NCBI RefSeq assembly: GCF_958979055.1
Contig: NC_084894.1
Location: 4,345,001 to 4,409,000, forward strand
DNA: 64,000 nt
Reading direction: 5' to 3'
Origin: Alnus glutinosa
Taxonomy: Eukaryota > Streptophyta > Magnoliopsida > Fagales > Betulaceae
Below the pieces are notes generated by a model. The model worked only from the letters and a program-made list of their open reading frames with translations, ran no database searches and was not told the DNA's origin. Both the position numbers and the translations under genes were made by a program. Positions 37,161-49,198 of this stretch are shown here, in pieces (within the stretch, counting starts at the first letter, position 1; the number at the start of each line of letters is the position of its first letter).

Positions 37161-37405
37161 AAGAAGAAGAAGAAGAAACAATATTAGGTTTTCAACTTCC
37201 TAGGTATCGAAGCACAAGTAATGAGTTTGGATGTATGAAAGTTGGAAAGACTACTAAATCAGTAATATGCAAAGAGCCAGGAGAGACTCAACAGCTTTGA
37301 ACAAAAATTTCACATTACAAGCTTGTAATTTATAAGAGAAAAACATAATAAAATCTTTTAACAAAAATCTTTCGGAACTCTGACTTCAATTAGGAAAGTC
37401 GAACA

Positions 37406-40400
37406 TTAGGAAACCCTCATACCAGTAAGTTCTACTTGTGCCACCGCTGCATTAATCGCATCAATGACATCCACCTTATCCCGACTAACTGCTTCATCCA
37501 TTGGTGTCCTCTCATAGCTGAACATAACCCGGTACCACGATGGTTTATGATTTAGAAAAAAATAAAAAAGAAAGAGAAGAAGAAGATATGTTCATATTAA
37601 AAAGGCTTTCTGACTTAAGTAAGAGGTTAGAAACAACAGACCTGTTTAATACACTCACATTTGCTCCTGCCAAGATCAGTTTCTTAACCGCCTGAAAAGG
37701 CAAACATTTGTCAAAGAACTTCAATATTGCATTACATTTGCCAGACATAGGGAATGTGATAATTACCTCAATATGCCCATTGAGGCAAGCCCAATGAAGA
37801 GCTGTATTCTTCTCCTCATTGAAAGCATTAAGGTCCTGCTCAGACAGAAGTCCCAAAAACTCTCTTAACATTTTTGCAAGTAATTTAACAATCATAACCC
37901 ACAGTAAGAGCAGCAACTCTAAGTAACCAGTCCTTTGTAAGATTTTAGAAAATTGGAAAACAATGACTAACAATATATTAAGCTCCATGGTAAACATGGA
38001 GTTTTCTTTATTGGAAATTTTACAAACTTGCCTAATGGATTATGAACCCATGATACCCTCCATCCCATTCTCATGGGGAGCTAAAATTCATTTGCACAAA
38101 AGGGTAAGGAATTACCAAAAATATGCTAGTCAAGGCTGGAATGGAGTTATAAATCTCAAAAATTTAACACAAAGGAATCCACACAGTACTTGGAAAGATT
38201 TTGGTCATCAAAAGAGGAAGAAAATTAGAAGTATGATAACCATTACACTCTGCAAATACTTGGAAATTTTGTCTTTTTGGCTATCTTATTTATCATTAAG
38301 AAATTTACAAGTGCTTAATTAAAAGAATTTCCTTACATCAATTCAAGTAAACACAATAATCACCCTAGCACTAGTGAGAGGAATGTTTTAGCTATAGAAT
38401 GGAGCCATTAAGTGAGATCTTTGAAAGACTGTTTTGGGTTTCGAATTTTTTATGTCTTTCAAGAGATTTGTACTAGGTTTGATGTCTTTATAAGTCAATG
38501 GGGTCATGAACTAAGTCTTTACGATCACCAAAATACTAGCCTAGCCATCGTAACATAAAATCCTGTCGCCTTAATTTGTACTACCTAGCCAACCAAGCAC
38601 CATATGTTTTTCTTTTCTATATTTTATATCAAAGCAGCAACTCAGGAATCAAAGGTTGAGAACATAGGGTAATATAACACAGATAATTCTGCGAAACAAT
38701 ATGTTAACAAATTGCTAAAACAAACAAAGTTAAAACAATTTCTTTTTGAGCTAAAAAATGTAGAGTTTTTGTATGATACGGCAGCCAAGAATTAGCTTGT
38801 AGATAAAGGGTTGAACCAAAGACGGTGCCAAAAAGTTAGACAAAATAAACACATCAAAAGACAAAACTTGTAATTTACCAACTAATTTTTAAAAAAAAAA
38901 TTAAAGTATGGAAATGATAAACAAAAGAAAAAATAGTTTGTAAGATAGCATACTTACCACTCCTCTGTTGATAAGATATTCTATGATGTCAAGATGCCCA
39001 TTAGCTGCAGCCATATGAAGGGCTGCAATCAAATATCAGCAGGACTTGGGTCAACACAGAGAAAGATCCATGATTGGCAGAATAGAACGGCTTCATCGGT
39101 AACAAAGGATACAGTAAACTATTATGGCAAACAAAGCATTGAAATTCAACTTAGAATAAAAGGGCAATTTTACCAAAATCTAAATGAAAATAGAGAAAAC
39201 CTTAACAAGAAAAAATATTTCTTAAACTTAAGCATTAACATAACAATGTTAAGTAAGGGAAGTTTCATTTGAATAACATCCAATTAGGCCAAAGCATACA
39301 TGAAATTTACACTTAATCAAAGTACATTTTTTACTCATATGCTGTTTAGGTCAGTATGCTACCATACAATCATTATAGACATGTTATTTTCTAGCACAAG
39401 TATTAATCAAATCAAGGAACATTACCATTTCGTAATGGCTATCATAATTGAATAGTATTTTCTATTTAAATTTAAAGCTAAGCTAGAAGCATGGAAAGAC
39501 ATTTTGGAATCCAGTTATATCCATAATAAAAAATTAAAAAAATTAAAAATTAAAAATAAATAAATAAATAAAAGAAAGAAAGAATCTAGACATCCTTACA
39601 TAAGCAAGACTAAGGAATGTATTTTTGGCTACTTTACAAATAGAAAGAAGAAAATGGGCAAGGTTAGTGGTAAAAGAGAAAGAGTTATCATTATCAGACA
39701 TAACATGAGAATGGGAAAATTGAAGAAAAGACACTGCTCGCTGAATGATGACGTGGATGGAAGAAGTGAAGAACTGCTCAATTTAGGGCTGATAGGAATC
39801 ACAACGCTAGCAACACTTCATGGTATTAAACACTCAAAAAACATGCACAGAACAAGTATTGCGCACAAGGATGTAGGGATAAATGAATGTTCCAGATAAA
39901 GATACAGAAGGTTAAGATTTATAGTTGCTCCACTTGAGGATAATGTGAAGTCAGTTGAAATGGCTTGCCACTTATGCGACTATGTAAAACAATCCCAAGT
40001 AATGATATGGCTTCAAACTGAAAACTGAAACTTAAATGGGGTAGAAGTTGCAAGTTGCAGGTGTGATGTGAATAGATAGTTTATGATTCAACAGAAAGCC
40101 TAACCCAACTTCAATAATATTACAAAGATGGTTTTCTGTTCCCAACACCGAATATTAGCGATAAGGTTTTCCAAGAATGATTTGAGACATTTCAGACATC
40201 TACTAAAGGAGTAGAGGGAAATTCAGGCATTTAAAAAACAAATGAAATATTTATTGAAATGCTAGATACTATAATTTATCCAACATTCATCCAACAAGGC
40301 TGACGTGGCACTCCCAACTAATCTTTGGATTAATCCTTGTTAAAAAAATTAAAGAAGAAAAAAAATTCAATGGTTGATTTGGAGTACCACGCCAACATTG

Positions 40401-42849
40401 TTGGACAATTGTAGGATCAAAATATAGCATCTAGCATTAATCATATTTATTTGAGAATATCAATATTTCAAGTCCTACATAGGGGTTCAGGGGCAACCAA
40501 TTCCAGCCAAAGTCAAGTTTCACCAACTTTATTTTGTATCAGATTCAGCCCATTTGGACATTTGAGGATCTAAACAGGCTTCTGGTATGTTAGAAAGATT
40601 GCTCCAGACACCAGCTAAAATACCATAGAACAAAATAAAGAATATTACCACGTGCCACACAAGTAAACTACAAGGCTATTGCATCTCAAAACTATAAATT
40701 TCGCTTGCTAATTACCATAGCATCCGACAGTTCTACTTCACCTACCACCTTCTTTCTCTGCAATTTACAGATCTCCAAAGATCGCAACAGTCTTTTTCTC
40801 CAACACTATTATTTCTCAATCTCTTGGCAAATAAAGGACAATCTCCTATGTCTCAAGAACCCATAGCAATAGAATCCCAAAAATATCATTTATCATGCTC
40901 ACTGTTAAGTGTCAGCCTTTAAAGTTTGGGCTACTGGCACCAGAAAGAGGAGGATGAAGAGAAAAGGAGGAGGGGGAAGGTGGCTCACTTGCTCTATCAG
41001 ATCTTGTCATATTTCCTATACCAAATTTTCATCACAAAAGGTAAAATGCATCTAGGTGTTTCCAAGACCAGTGATGTCAATCAAAGTAAATATTGCACGG
41101 ATCCAATCCATTAGACTTCTTTATGCTAGTATTTTGGCCATCATAAAGACTTAGTTCATGACCCTATTGACTTATAAAGACTTCAAACCTATTACAAATC
41201 TCTCGAAAGACGTAAAAAAATCGAAACCCAAAGCAACCTTTCAAAGATCACACTTATGGCCCCATTCTATAGCTAAATCAGAAGAAATGCAATCCCGGCA
41301 AATGTTTCAAAGTTAACAACCAATATTCCTGAATCAAAACTTGAACCCTTTTCAGAATGAATACGATTCTGAAAATCATGCACCTATTAAGTGCCAAACT
41401 TTACTAGAAATCACTTGTAAAGGATTTTTACTTTTAGAATGACCACATAAAAAAGAACGGGACCAATGACACCAAACTTAGTCTAGGTGACGAAAAATAA
41501 AATTGTTGACCCAAAATACACTTTAGCACAGAACGTTTTGTTGTTTTCTTAAGATTCAGTACTAAAATATATAGACGAAGAAAAAATAATAATTTCTGAA
41601 ATTTGCTTAAGTTTTCACTCTTTTTCTCAAACAATATGGTAGTGGACATAGTTTTATTTCTTCAAACTCTATCTAAATATGTCATACATATATGTGTGTG
41701 TGTGTGTGTCTTGCATCTGAAATACAAAAGTGTGCAATGTGAAATTTATTCCCCTCCAATTGCACATCGGTACGTTAAGAACAAATTTACCTAATCCACA
41801 TATCTCGTTTCATGAGGGCATGAATCAGCTTAAACTATGCAGTCTAGATTTCTAGGGTATGGATTTGCCTTCACTTGGAAGGAGAATATGCGTTTATCAT
41901 CTTCATTCTCCTAACTATCCATACGAGATTGCGAAGGCACTCACAATTGCCTATTTCCTGAAGCAAATTTGGGGAATAAAACTAAAATCTAGTAACTGGC
42001 AACACCAAGTGTAATTTCATAGATTTTAACAGAACGTTCAAAGGTTGAATCTAGATCTTTAAGGAACTCATTGCTGACAATTTGGAAGCTTGTTAACACA
42101 TGTCAGCCGCCAACAAACTCACTGACACGCTGCAAGTACCGAAATAAGTTTCTTCAGCTCACTAAAAGATGATTGAAGTTTAGAATTCAAAGCACCAAGC
42201 CTCAAAATGTTAGAACATTAATTTAATAATTAAGCCCACCATTTTTTAACCGCTTAACCTTTTGGAATAAGTGAGAGCGAAGGTTACCACAATTTACCCC
42301 ATTTCAGTTAAATATTTCATGTCGAGTTTGAGTTTACACAGAAGAAAAATGTTAAAATATTAATGTAAATGATGAAGTCCGACCCTTTCCCATCGGTTTA
42401 AACTTGTGGAGAATTATAAGGAAAACAAGCTAAGAATGAAATCCTTCAACCTGAGTAAAACGATCATCAAAATTCTTTCTTTCTTGCAAAATTTTTTCTC
42501 TATTTTTACACAACAAATCACAGGTTTCTTCTCTCCAAAGACATTGTTGTCTGTTGAACCACAACAACGAGAAACAGAGGAGCAAAAGCTTAAGGTTATA
42601 ACCTGTTCGGCCAAGTGAGTCCTTGGAATCAAGAGGAACACCGGCGGCGGCTAAGCTAACGACGTCGTCGAGATCATCGTATCTAGCAGCCTGTGAAAGG
42701 GATAGAGAAACGAGAAGTGCAATTTTATGTAGCTCAAATAAATTGAACCAGAAGTAATGGAATTGGTGTTGTACCTCAAGCAAGGCGTCCACATGCTCCG
42801 GCGTCGTTTCAGTTGACGTCTGCTCTGCTGTGTTTGCCTCCGTCCCCAT
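37406..42849 (-). CDS. Small ankyrin-repeat protein (YAR1-like)
   Basis: Six exons on the minus strand: 42849-42775, 42690-42603, 39022-38958, 37835-37767, 37691-37642 and 37517-37406. All introns are GT/AG and the phases join to 152 residues ending in TAA. Residues 1-25 are an acidic/Thr-rich start. A degenerate first repeat covers about 26-50, then full ankyrin repeats at about 50-79 (TALHMAAANGHLDIIEYLI), 82-112 (TALHWACLNGHIEAVKKLI) and 116-141 (RTPMDEAVSRDKVDVIDAI). Size and layout match the small eukaryotic ankyrin proteins annotated as YAR1-like; in yeast, Yar1 chaperones ribosomal protein Rps3. That function is inferred by family only. Intron 2 is about 3.6 kb and carries a MITE and half of an inverted repeat. 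The 5' half of the gene lies in a segmental duplication with a broken copy at 51.6-51.8 kb. Confidence 0.92.
38389..38540 (+). repeat. Inverted partner of the 41.1-kb intronic repeat
   Basis: About 150 bases, TAGCTATAGAATGG...CCAAAATACTAGC, that reappear reversed at 41125-41274 in the same gene, and again at about 50.98-51.13 kb in the duplicated block. It lies in intron 3. Confidence 0.85.
40258..40438. mobile_element. MITE in ankyrin gene intron 2
   Basis: Terminal inverted repeats AATGCTAGAT... and ...ATCTAGCATT. Inner arms share ATCCAACA(A) and GACGTGGCA / TACCACGCCAAC around an AT-rich loop. The corresponding copy in block B shows that it predates the duplication. Related in sequence to the MITE at 31940. 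Confidence 0.75.
41125..41274 (-). repeat. Intronic repeat, inverted relative to 38.4 kb
   Basis: Reverse complement of 38389-38540 with a modest number of differences. It lies in ankyrin intron 2, so the unspliced transcript could form a long imperfect duplex with intron 3. Confidence 0.85.
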
Positions 42850-43054
42850 CTATCCCTAGTTCCTGAAGTACAGGACTGGGCAATCTAACAAAGAAAATCT
42901 AAGAAGAAGTACGCGGAGACGATGCTGATGACGGGCTATTGATTTTTGGTATGGTAGATACCAAAAAAGGTTGAGTTTTTTTTTTTTTTTAATTATTATT
43001 ATTATTATTTTTTTTTTTTTTTATAGATTAAAAAAGGTTGAGTTTTTAGTATAG

Positions 43055-43740
43055 GCTAAATGTATCGTAAATTCCTAAGTCGAAATGCGATCTGAAAATT
43101 GTCTACTATTTTTTAAAAATCAATTTTAACTCATTCAATTTTTCGCGAATTTGAAACGAGTCATTTCGTCACTTTTCTATCTATTTTCGCAACTTCTATT
43201 AGTGGCACGTTAGCCTTTTTGCCACATCACCTTAAAATAATATATATTTTTAATAATTTTATTTAAAAAAAAAAAAAATGAAAGTTTGGGGTCGCCTGCG
43301 CTACCTCTGGGTTGGCCACGCGGCCACCCTAACTCTAGGCGGTGGCCACGGGGCATGCCCTAACTCCTGGGAGTGGTTTGAAGGCCACCCCTAGATCCAT
43401 TTCGAAGAAGCCACGCCCCACCCCTAGATCCATTTGGGCCACCCCCTCTAGTGGCAGCCACCCTCAAACCCCCAAAGGGGATGGTGCCCGATCCTTTCTT
43501 TTCTTTTCTTTTTCTTTTTTATTTTTAAATAAAATTATTAAAAATAATAATATTTTAAGGTGATGTGGCAAAAAGGTTGATATGACACTAATGGAAGTTG
43601 CGAAAATTGACAAAAAAGTGATGGAATGACTGATTTCAAATTCGCAAAAAATTGAAAGAGTTGACATTAATTTTTAGAAAGCAATGGACCATTTTCAAAT
43701 CGTACTTCGACTTAGAGAGTTATGATACATTTACCATTTA
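43055..43740. mobile_element. MULE-like element with long TIRs and GC-rich core
   Basis: Arms of about 170-180 bases pair end to end. The left arm starts TAAATGTATCGTAAATTCCT, then AAGTCGAAATGCGAT, CAATTTTTCGCGAATTTGAAA and TTTTTGCCACATCACCTTAAAA. The right arm is the reverse of the same text. The core (about 43290-43500) is GC-rich with repeated GCCACCCC / GGTGGCCAC words. Long TIRs with an unrelated GC-rich core are typical of Mutator-like non-autonomous elements. The exact ends and the 9-bp duplication were not resolved. Absent from block B. Confidence 0.7.
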
Positions 43741-43869
43741 TTTTATTTGTTTGTTATAATGAATTACTTAGTTAAAAAAGTTGATTAATTTATGTTTTTA
43801 GGGTTTTTATTGCACCAACCAAATAAAAGGCTTTTTTTTTTCTTCTTTTTTAGTGAAAATTTCTAGCTT

Positions 43870-44573
43870 TCCGGATTCTTCCATTCCTATTTGTTTAGAA
43901 GATTGTTAGATTGACACATTCGCCAAATGATGGGTTGCCATATTGAGTGGAACACCACTGACTTCTATAGAACCAACAATGGGGAGGGGGAGAGACCACC
44001 AAACACCACCAATATACAACCCATTCTTTGGCAACTTCCAGGGATTATCAAAATCAATTGGAATGCTGGTTTGAACAAAGTGAATGGGCGAGTAGCTCTT
44101 CAGATGATTGCACATGACTACAAGGGGCTTGTGGTGGCTGCCCATTGTATTACTCTTCAGCATGTTATGAAACCTATAGCCGCAGAGACAATGGCTGCTT
44201 TATATGCCACTATATTTAGAGGGGAGACTGGTTTTTTTGATGTTATATTGAAAGAGAATGCATTACAGATCGTGAAGGAAGTCAATTCTGCTATACCATG
44301 CTTAAGTAGTTTTGGCCATTTTTTGGAAGATATCAAACTAGGTTTAGGCTCTCTGAGGACTTTCAGTTTTGTACATGTCAAATGGAAAGCCAATCTAGCT
44401 ACACATGGTTTAGCCTAGGAAGCTACCACTCATGTTGTAGATTTTATATGGATGGAAGAGATTCATGATGTAATCTACGATATTGTTTGTAAGGATGTCA
44501 GTATTTCTACTTCTTAGTTTCAGTTTTTCTGAGAATTATATAGACGAGATTTTGTTCCAAAAAAAAAAAAAAA
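43870..44573 (+). pseudogene. LINE 3' fragment: RNase H domain and poly(A) tail
   Basis: The frame 43927-44418 encodes the C-terminal RNase H-like domain of plant non-LTR retrotransposons (GIIKINWNAG, IAAETMAALYA, SFVHVKWKAN). After a stop, the frame runs on with EATTHVVDFIWMEE to about 44516. A short 3' UTR and an A13 tail follow (44559-44572). Catalytic positions are damaged: the usual Asp in NWDA is Asn, and the third acidic site (normally GD) reads EN, while the Glu in AAE is retained. It is a strongly 5'-truncated, dead insertion. Target duplication not identified. Confidence 0.8.
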
Positions 44574-46328
44574 TAGATCCTTAGTATTCGATATATATAT
44601 ATAAGATAACCTATTTCTCAATTTGGTTCTTGACTCGTGCATAATTGATACCACCAAATAATAATAAGATAAAAGTATGATTTTTAGCGCGTTACTCATA
44701 TCTTATTTGTTACATCCAAAGAATGAAATGTGATTTTTGTTATAATCAAATGCTGGTATTTACATACATATAATCAAAAAAAAAAATTTATTAACTCAAG
44801 TATATGTTTATTATTAATAGCTAAATTGTAACATAAAGACAATAGTTAGGCAAAATAGTTATTAACTCAAGTCCAATTATTTTATACTTTAGGGTGTAAG
44901 TGAAGTTTTCCCTTAAATGTATAGCCTTTTTTTCTTTACCATTTGAAGGTCAAAGATTATGATTTCAAAACCGCTAATATTTCGGGAGTGTAAGTGAAAA
45001 TTTCCCTTAAATTTATAACCTTTTTTTAACTATTTGAAGGTCATATTTTTTTTCCCTGGTAAAATAAAAATTTGGCTCATTTTTCCGGTGTAAAAATATT
45101 TAGAATACATCAAGTTAGACTACGTGGATGAGTTGTTATTCTATAAACTATTGTCAATTGAATAACTTGGACTAAAGACTTATTATATCATTGAATCTCA
45201 ATCCTTAGAGGAATGTTAATTCAAATGTGAAGTGTATGTCACTTTGATACATATTGGAGTGACATATTTGCTTTTTTATCAAAATATCGGTACATTGGAT
45301 GATCGTATGTAGCATTGTAAGAACACTACTCCTCAAGAAGAAATCCATAATCTCTTTAATAGAAATTATAGAAATAGTAAATATCTCCTTAATATAAATT
45401 TAACGGAAATTGATTATTCTGAGTTTCGACCCTTAGCATTTTAGTAAGGAGCCACAAAAATAAAATATACTCAATGAAATGTGATTTCAAGTGTATAAGA
45501 ATAATTAAAAGATTAAATTGGGGACTCAATGAATAAAGAAATAGTGAAAATAAAGGGACATTAAATTTAATGTGACTTGTTTCACTATGAATATTTTCAT
45601 GGAGTGATCAAATGTAATTATAAGAAGTCAAATAAACTCTTGTATAGTTAAATAAACATTATAGTCCTATTATAACCTTTTAGTGGAATGAGTTATAATT
45701 AATGGTAACCTATGACAAGTCATGAGATGACACGTGTTTTAGGCCCATCGGGGCTATTTCTCCTTCTTCTTCTTTTTCTTTTTTTAATTTTATTTATTTA
45801 TTTATTTTATTATTATTATTATTTATCTTAAGTCCCTCCTTAAGCTATTATTTTCATTTTGGGATAGGCTGAATTGCAGTAGTCAAAATAGCTAAAGATT
45901 TGTTGAAGTGCTAGAATGCTCCACAAATTTGTTGAGCACCGTAGCCTAACAATGCAAATCGATACTAATAATAATAATAAATATTGTTATCTCTCTTCTT
46001 TAGAAATAGTTAAAAGAGATAAACAAATAATATTTTAAATTGAATAATGAAAATGAATAGCTATTGGTCTATTTGGTTCGAATATTATTCAATATTCGAA
46101 CCGGGTTTTATTCGAAAACTCACGGCCCGCAACCAAGCTGAATAAAACCCACCAGCTGTTTAAATAAAATGTGAATGTAGTTTGAATTTCGAGGTGAAAT
46201 GATAGAGGCTTGAATTTTGTTCTTTCTATGCTATCAGTTAACAGAAGGCATGACTTATGAGTTGTAGCATTAAATGCTAGTCTGAAACCGACTGTTCAGT
46301 AGCATATTTTGAGTTTTGTAGCATATTT

Positions 46329-46371
<43 letters not shown>

Positions 46372-46465
46372 AAATAAAATTAAAAAAAGTAAACTAAAAA
46401 AAAAATAATTTGAAAAAGTTGGTAGCTAAAATAACAAAAATGTTTTTTTTTCTTTTTTTCTTTTT

Positions 46466-46508
<43 letters not shown>

Positions 46509-47179
46509 CAACCCATTTTTCCAACCAAAGCACTTACATCTTGCTCAACATTTTAGCTATCTATTTTCACTATGTCATTTAAAATATTAATCTTTCTTTA
46601 TCTACTTTCACTATTCCAAAAGAAGATAGAAATAATTTTGATTTTTTATTGATATAAATTACGCATCGTTGAGTTACACAAATTATATATGCATTGTACC
46701 AACTCAACAAATCCTTAGATATTTTGGTTTAGCTCATTGAGCTCAATGTAAATGCTCTAAGAGCCCACACTCTTAGCCAAACGATAGTCAATGAGGAGAA
46801 GACTTGTGGTGTTTAAGAGTAACATAATCAATTTTTGAATTTGCTAACAACAAGGTACATGATTTATAAATTGCTCTTCAAGTTATGTTGATAATTTGTT
46901 AAAATCATAAATCATGTTCAACTATAAATCGTGTTCTCGGTTTCTTTCGCTAGATATAATGTGCATGAGTTGCATATCGGGTTCTAACAAAAGGAAAAAC
47001 TAAACACAAAATTAGTAAACTAGTTAACTTTGAGAAGTCTAACATGTTTAAATTGATTTATAATTAACGGATATAATCTTATAGTCATACATCAACTCGA
47101 CCCACGAACACTAATTTTTTATTTTTTATTTTTAAAGTAAATAAGGAAAAGTGTTCGATGATAGATGCATGCCAGTTGA
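44574..47179. other. Non-coding DNA, right part of block A
   Basis: No gene seen. It contains A/T homopolymer runs (46322-46361), an (AT)n microsatellite at 46471-46505, the ACTTTGAT empty site at 45241-45248, and the TGAATATTTTCATGGA empty site at about 45587-45602. Both empty sites are filled in block B. Confidence 0.7.
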
Positions 47180-49198
47180 TCAGCAGGAGTGGGTGCGAAC
47201 ATGTTCGAGGGCTTCACCAGCTTGCAATTTTGTGGAAAATCTGAGTTTTCTATAATCTTCGTACGTAAAAGGAACGTACAGACGCGGGTGTTGAGAGTCC
47301 ACGAGTTGAGGTGGGGCTTCAACTGCTGCCTCCTTCGGTCCCAAGAGAAATGAAGCGATTGACACTCGGATGGTTGCCTCCTTGCACTGCACTCGATGCT
47401 TCACGTTACAGAACCTTCCATTGCTCCATGCCTTGAAGAACATACCAACAAACACGCACATCATAATTTTGACATTTTCCATGAATAAGGGCCAATAAAT
47501 GGAAGACAGCCTCTATATATACGTACCTTAGCAACGTCCCCAAGGTTGACAAGGAGGGTGCCTGGGCAGGGATCGACTGATACAAATACACCAGACTTGT
47601 CCATGACTTCAAGACCACCAACGTTTTCATCATCTTGGAGTATGGTTAGGAATCCGGAATCTGTGTGTATTTGTACACCAGAGGATCCTACAGTTTCAGG
47701 GGTGAAGTTGTATTTGTTTATCCTAAACTGGCAAGGCCATCCCTTGAACAGGTCACTGACCAACCCCACACTTTTGGCCAGCTTTCGCCCTAAATCAATG
47801 GCCAGCTCATGTATTGCTTGAGCGTACGTCTCTATTATCTCCCTGCCAAGTAGAATCAAGTAATGGGTATTGGATTAATCAGCTTCAAGAAAAACACATT
47901 CATTTTCACTAATGGGATTTTCTTTTTTGGCCCCAATGTGAGGGCCGGGGGAGGAAAATCGTTGACAATTGAAGTCAGGGATAGTTGCTCTAACCTTCAA
48001 ATCTCTACCCACCTTGGCCTTGCAACAAGTTTTAAAAAGATTATAATATCGTTCCCTTAAAATGTGCAATTTCTTTTTTTTGAAGTGATTAAGGTGCAAT
48101 TAAGGTGCACATCTCCTTATTGTTTCTCTACGGATCAAGCTTTCTTATCGACACATTAGCATTACGAAATTGACAATCTCCCAGTAATAGGAACATGCAA
48201 ATAAATAATACTTCTGTAGATTTCAATGAAATTTGTACAAACTATAACCATCCCTTGAGAACTCCTATGCTTTGAAACAAGGTAGCAAACTTCATCTTCA
48301 AAATGTCAATTTTTTTTTTTTTAACAATAATTGAAGACCAATTTCTACAATTTCCCCTATTTTGCTATGCATGTATTCAATCACTATGAAAATTTCTAAC
48401 CCAAGCTGAAGCGGAGGTCTGTTTTGATATGATGTGGGCCAAGTCAGGTCAGGTTGGTTAAAGAGATAACGGGGTGTGCGTGCGTGCATGCGCTGCATCC
48501 GTATCTGTGTGTATGATACAGGAAAAATGATTATTGCACTACTCTTGACACAACTCTTGTACAACTCCAACAACTTTTTTTCAAACTAACCATTGGATCT
48601 GTTTTCCTACATGTGGGTCCTAAACATCTAATGGTTGATCTTAAAAAAAAGTTGTTACAGTTGTAAAGGTATCATATCTCAGGATACAATGGAAAGGAAG
48701 TCGAATATTTTAATATGCTAGAACCAATTATCATAAACCAATAAAAAAGGAGAGAAGAAGAATATTAGTAAAGGAGGAACCAAAACCATACAAGAAAGAA
48801 AATTGAAGATAGTAGATGGGAAGAAAGATGAGGAGCAAAGAAAGAAACCTCTGTTGAGGAGAGGCATCCAACTGAGAGCAAAAGGCTTGCACGGCCTCAG
48901 GCGAGCCCAAATCATAGAGCCCCAAGGCCTCGTAAAGAGGATTGGCAATGCTCGGTGCCATGTAGCCACTGCCAGTTATCACATCGGTGTTGCGCTTTTT
49001 GATTTCCATGGGAAGGTCAAGCAGATCTTTCACCACTTTCTTCATCTCTAGCATCAGACTTGCGGGGATCTTGTGGTTGACGATTCTGAAACAACCCCAT
49101 TCTTCGGATGCTTCTCTCAGTTTCTTATAATGCTCTGGATCGTCGATTTCTTGCATATCGAGCACTGGGATACACTTCAAATTGCTGTCCTCCGCCAT
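47180..49198 (-). CDS. DAO: 2-oxoglutarate-dependent dioxygenase, DAO type
   Basis: Three exons on the minus strand, 49198-48849, 47842-47527 and 47431-47180, with GT/AG introns in continuous phase; 305 residues, normal for the DAO group. The N-terminal DIOX_N region has IPVLDMQ and EWGCFRIVNHKIP. The catalytic core has the iron ligands HTD (His176, Asp178) and His234 (KHRV) and the 2-oxoglutarate-binding RVS (Arg244, Ser246). No disrupting change is seen. DAO enzymes oxidise the auxin indole-3-acetic acid to 2-oxindole-3-acetic acid in the cytosol. The DAO assignment rests on overall resemblance (SGYMAPS, NPLYEALGLYD, LEVMDKSGVFVSVDP); the exact substrate is not proven by sequence. The gene lies between the two duplicated blocks and has no second copy in the window. 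A MITE-like repeat sits in intron 1. Confidence 0.92.
48508..48690. mobile_element. MITE-like repeat near DAO exon 1
   Basis: Imperfect inverted arms. The left has GTATGATACAGG, ACAACTCTTGTACAACTCC, AACAACTTTTTTTC and AACCATTGGATC. The right, reversed, has GTATCCTGAGATATGATACC, ACAACTGTAACAACTTTTTT and TCAACCATTAGA. It lies in DAO intron 1. Confidence 0.5.

Larger units (their letters stand above)
36079..37405. other. Non-coding DNA between MITE and ankyrin gene
   Basis: No gene supported. Two very long homopolymers dominate (A38 and A37). The stretch 36190-36430 has mixed composition, including GCTACCGCGTTCGAAC, and may be retroelement-derived. The last ~200 bases probably include the ankyrin gene 3' UTR on the minus strand. 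Confidence 0.45.
39464..47040 (+). repeat. Segmental duplication, block A
   Basis: The left edge is at TTAAATTTAAAGCTAAGC in intron 2 of the ankyrin gene. Homology to block B is continuous from 39464 to about 42807 (ankyrin intron 2, exon 2, part of exon 1), then resumes from about 45098 to 45641 and 46874 to about 47002. Compared with B, A keeps 41502-42377, which is deleted in B. It also has extra material at 42850-45098 (the TIR element and LINE tail) and 45642-46873. B has hAT and LINE insertions that A lacks. Confidence 0.9.

Noticed and set aside
42430-42602. Continuation of the ankyrin exon 2 frame past 42603
   Set aside because: Readthrough into intron 2; the donor at 42602 joins in phase to exon 3, which continues the ankyrin repeat.
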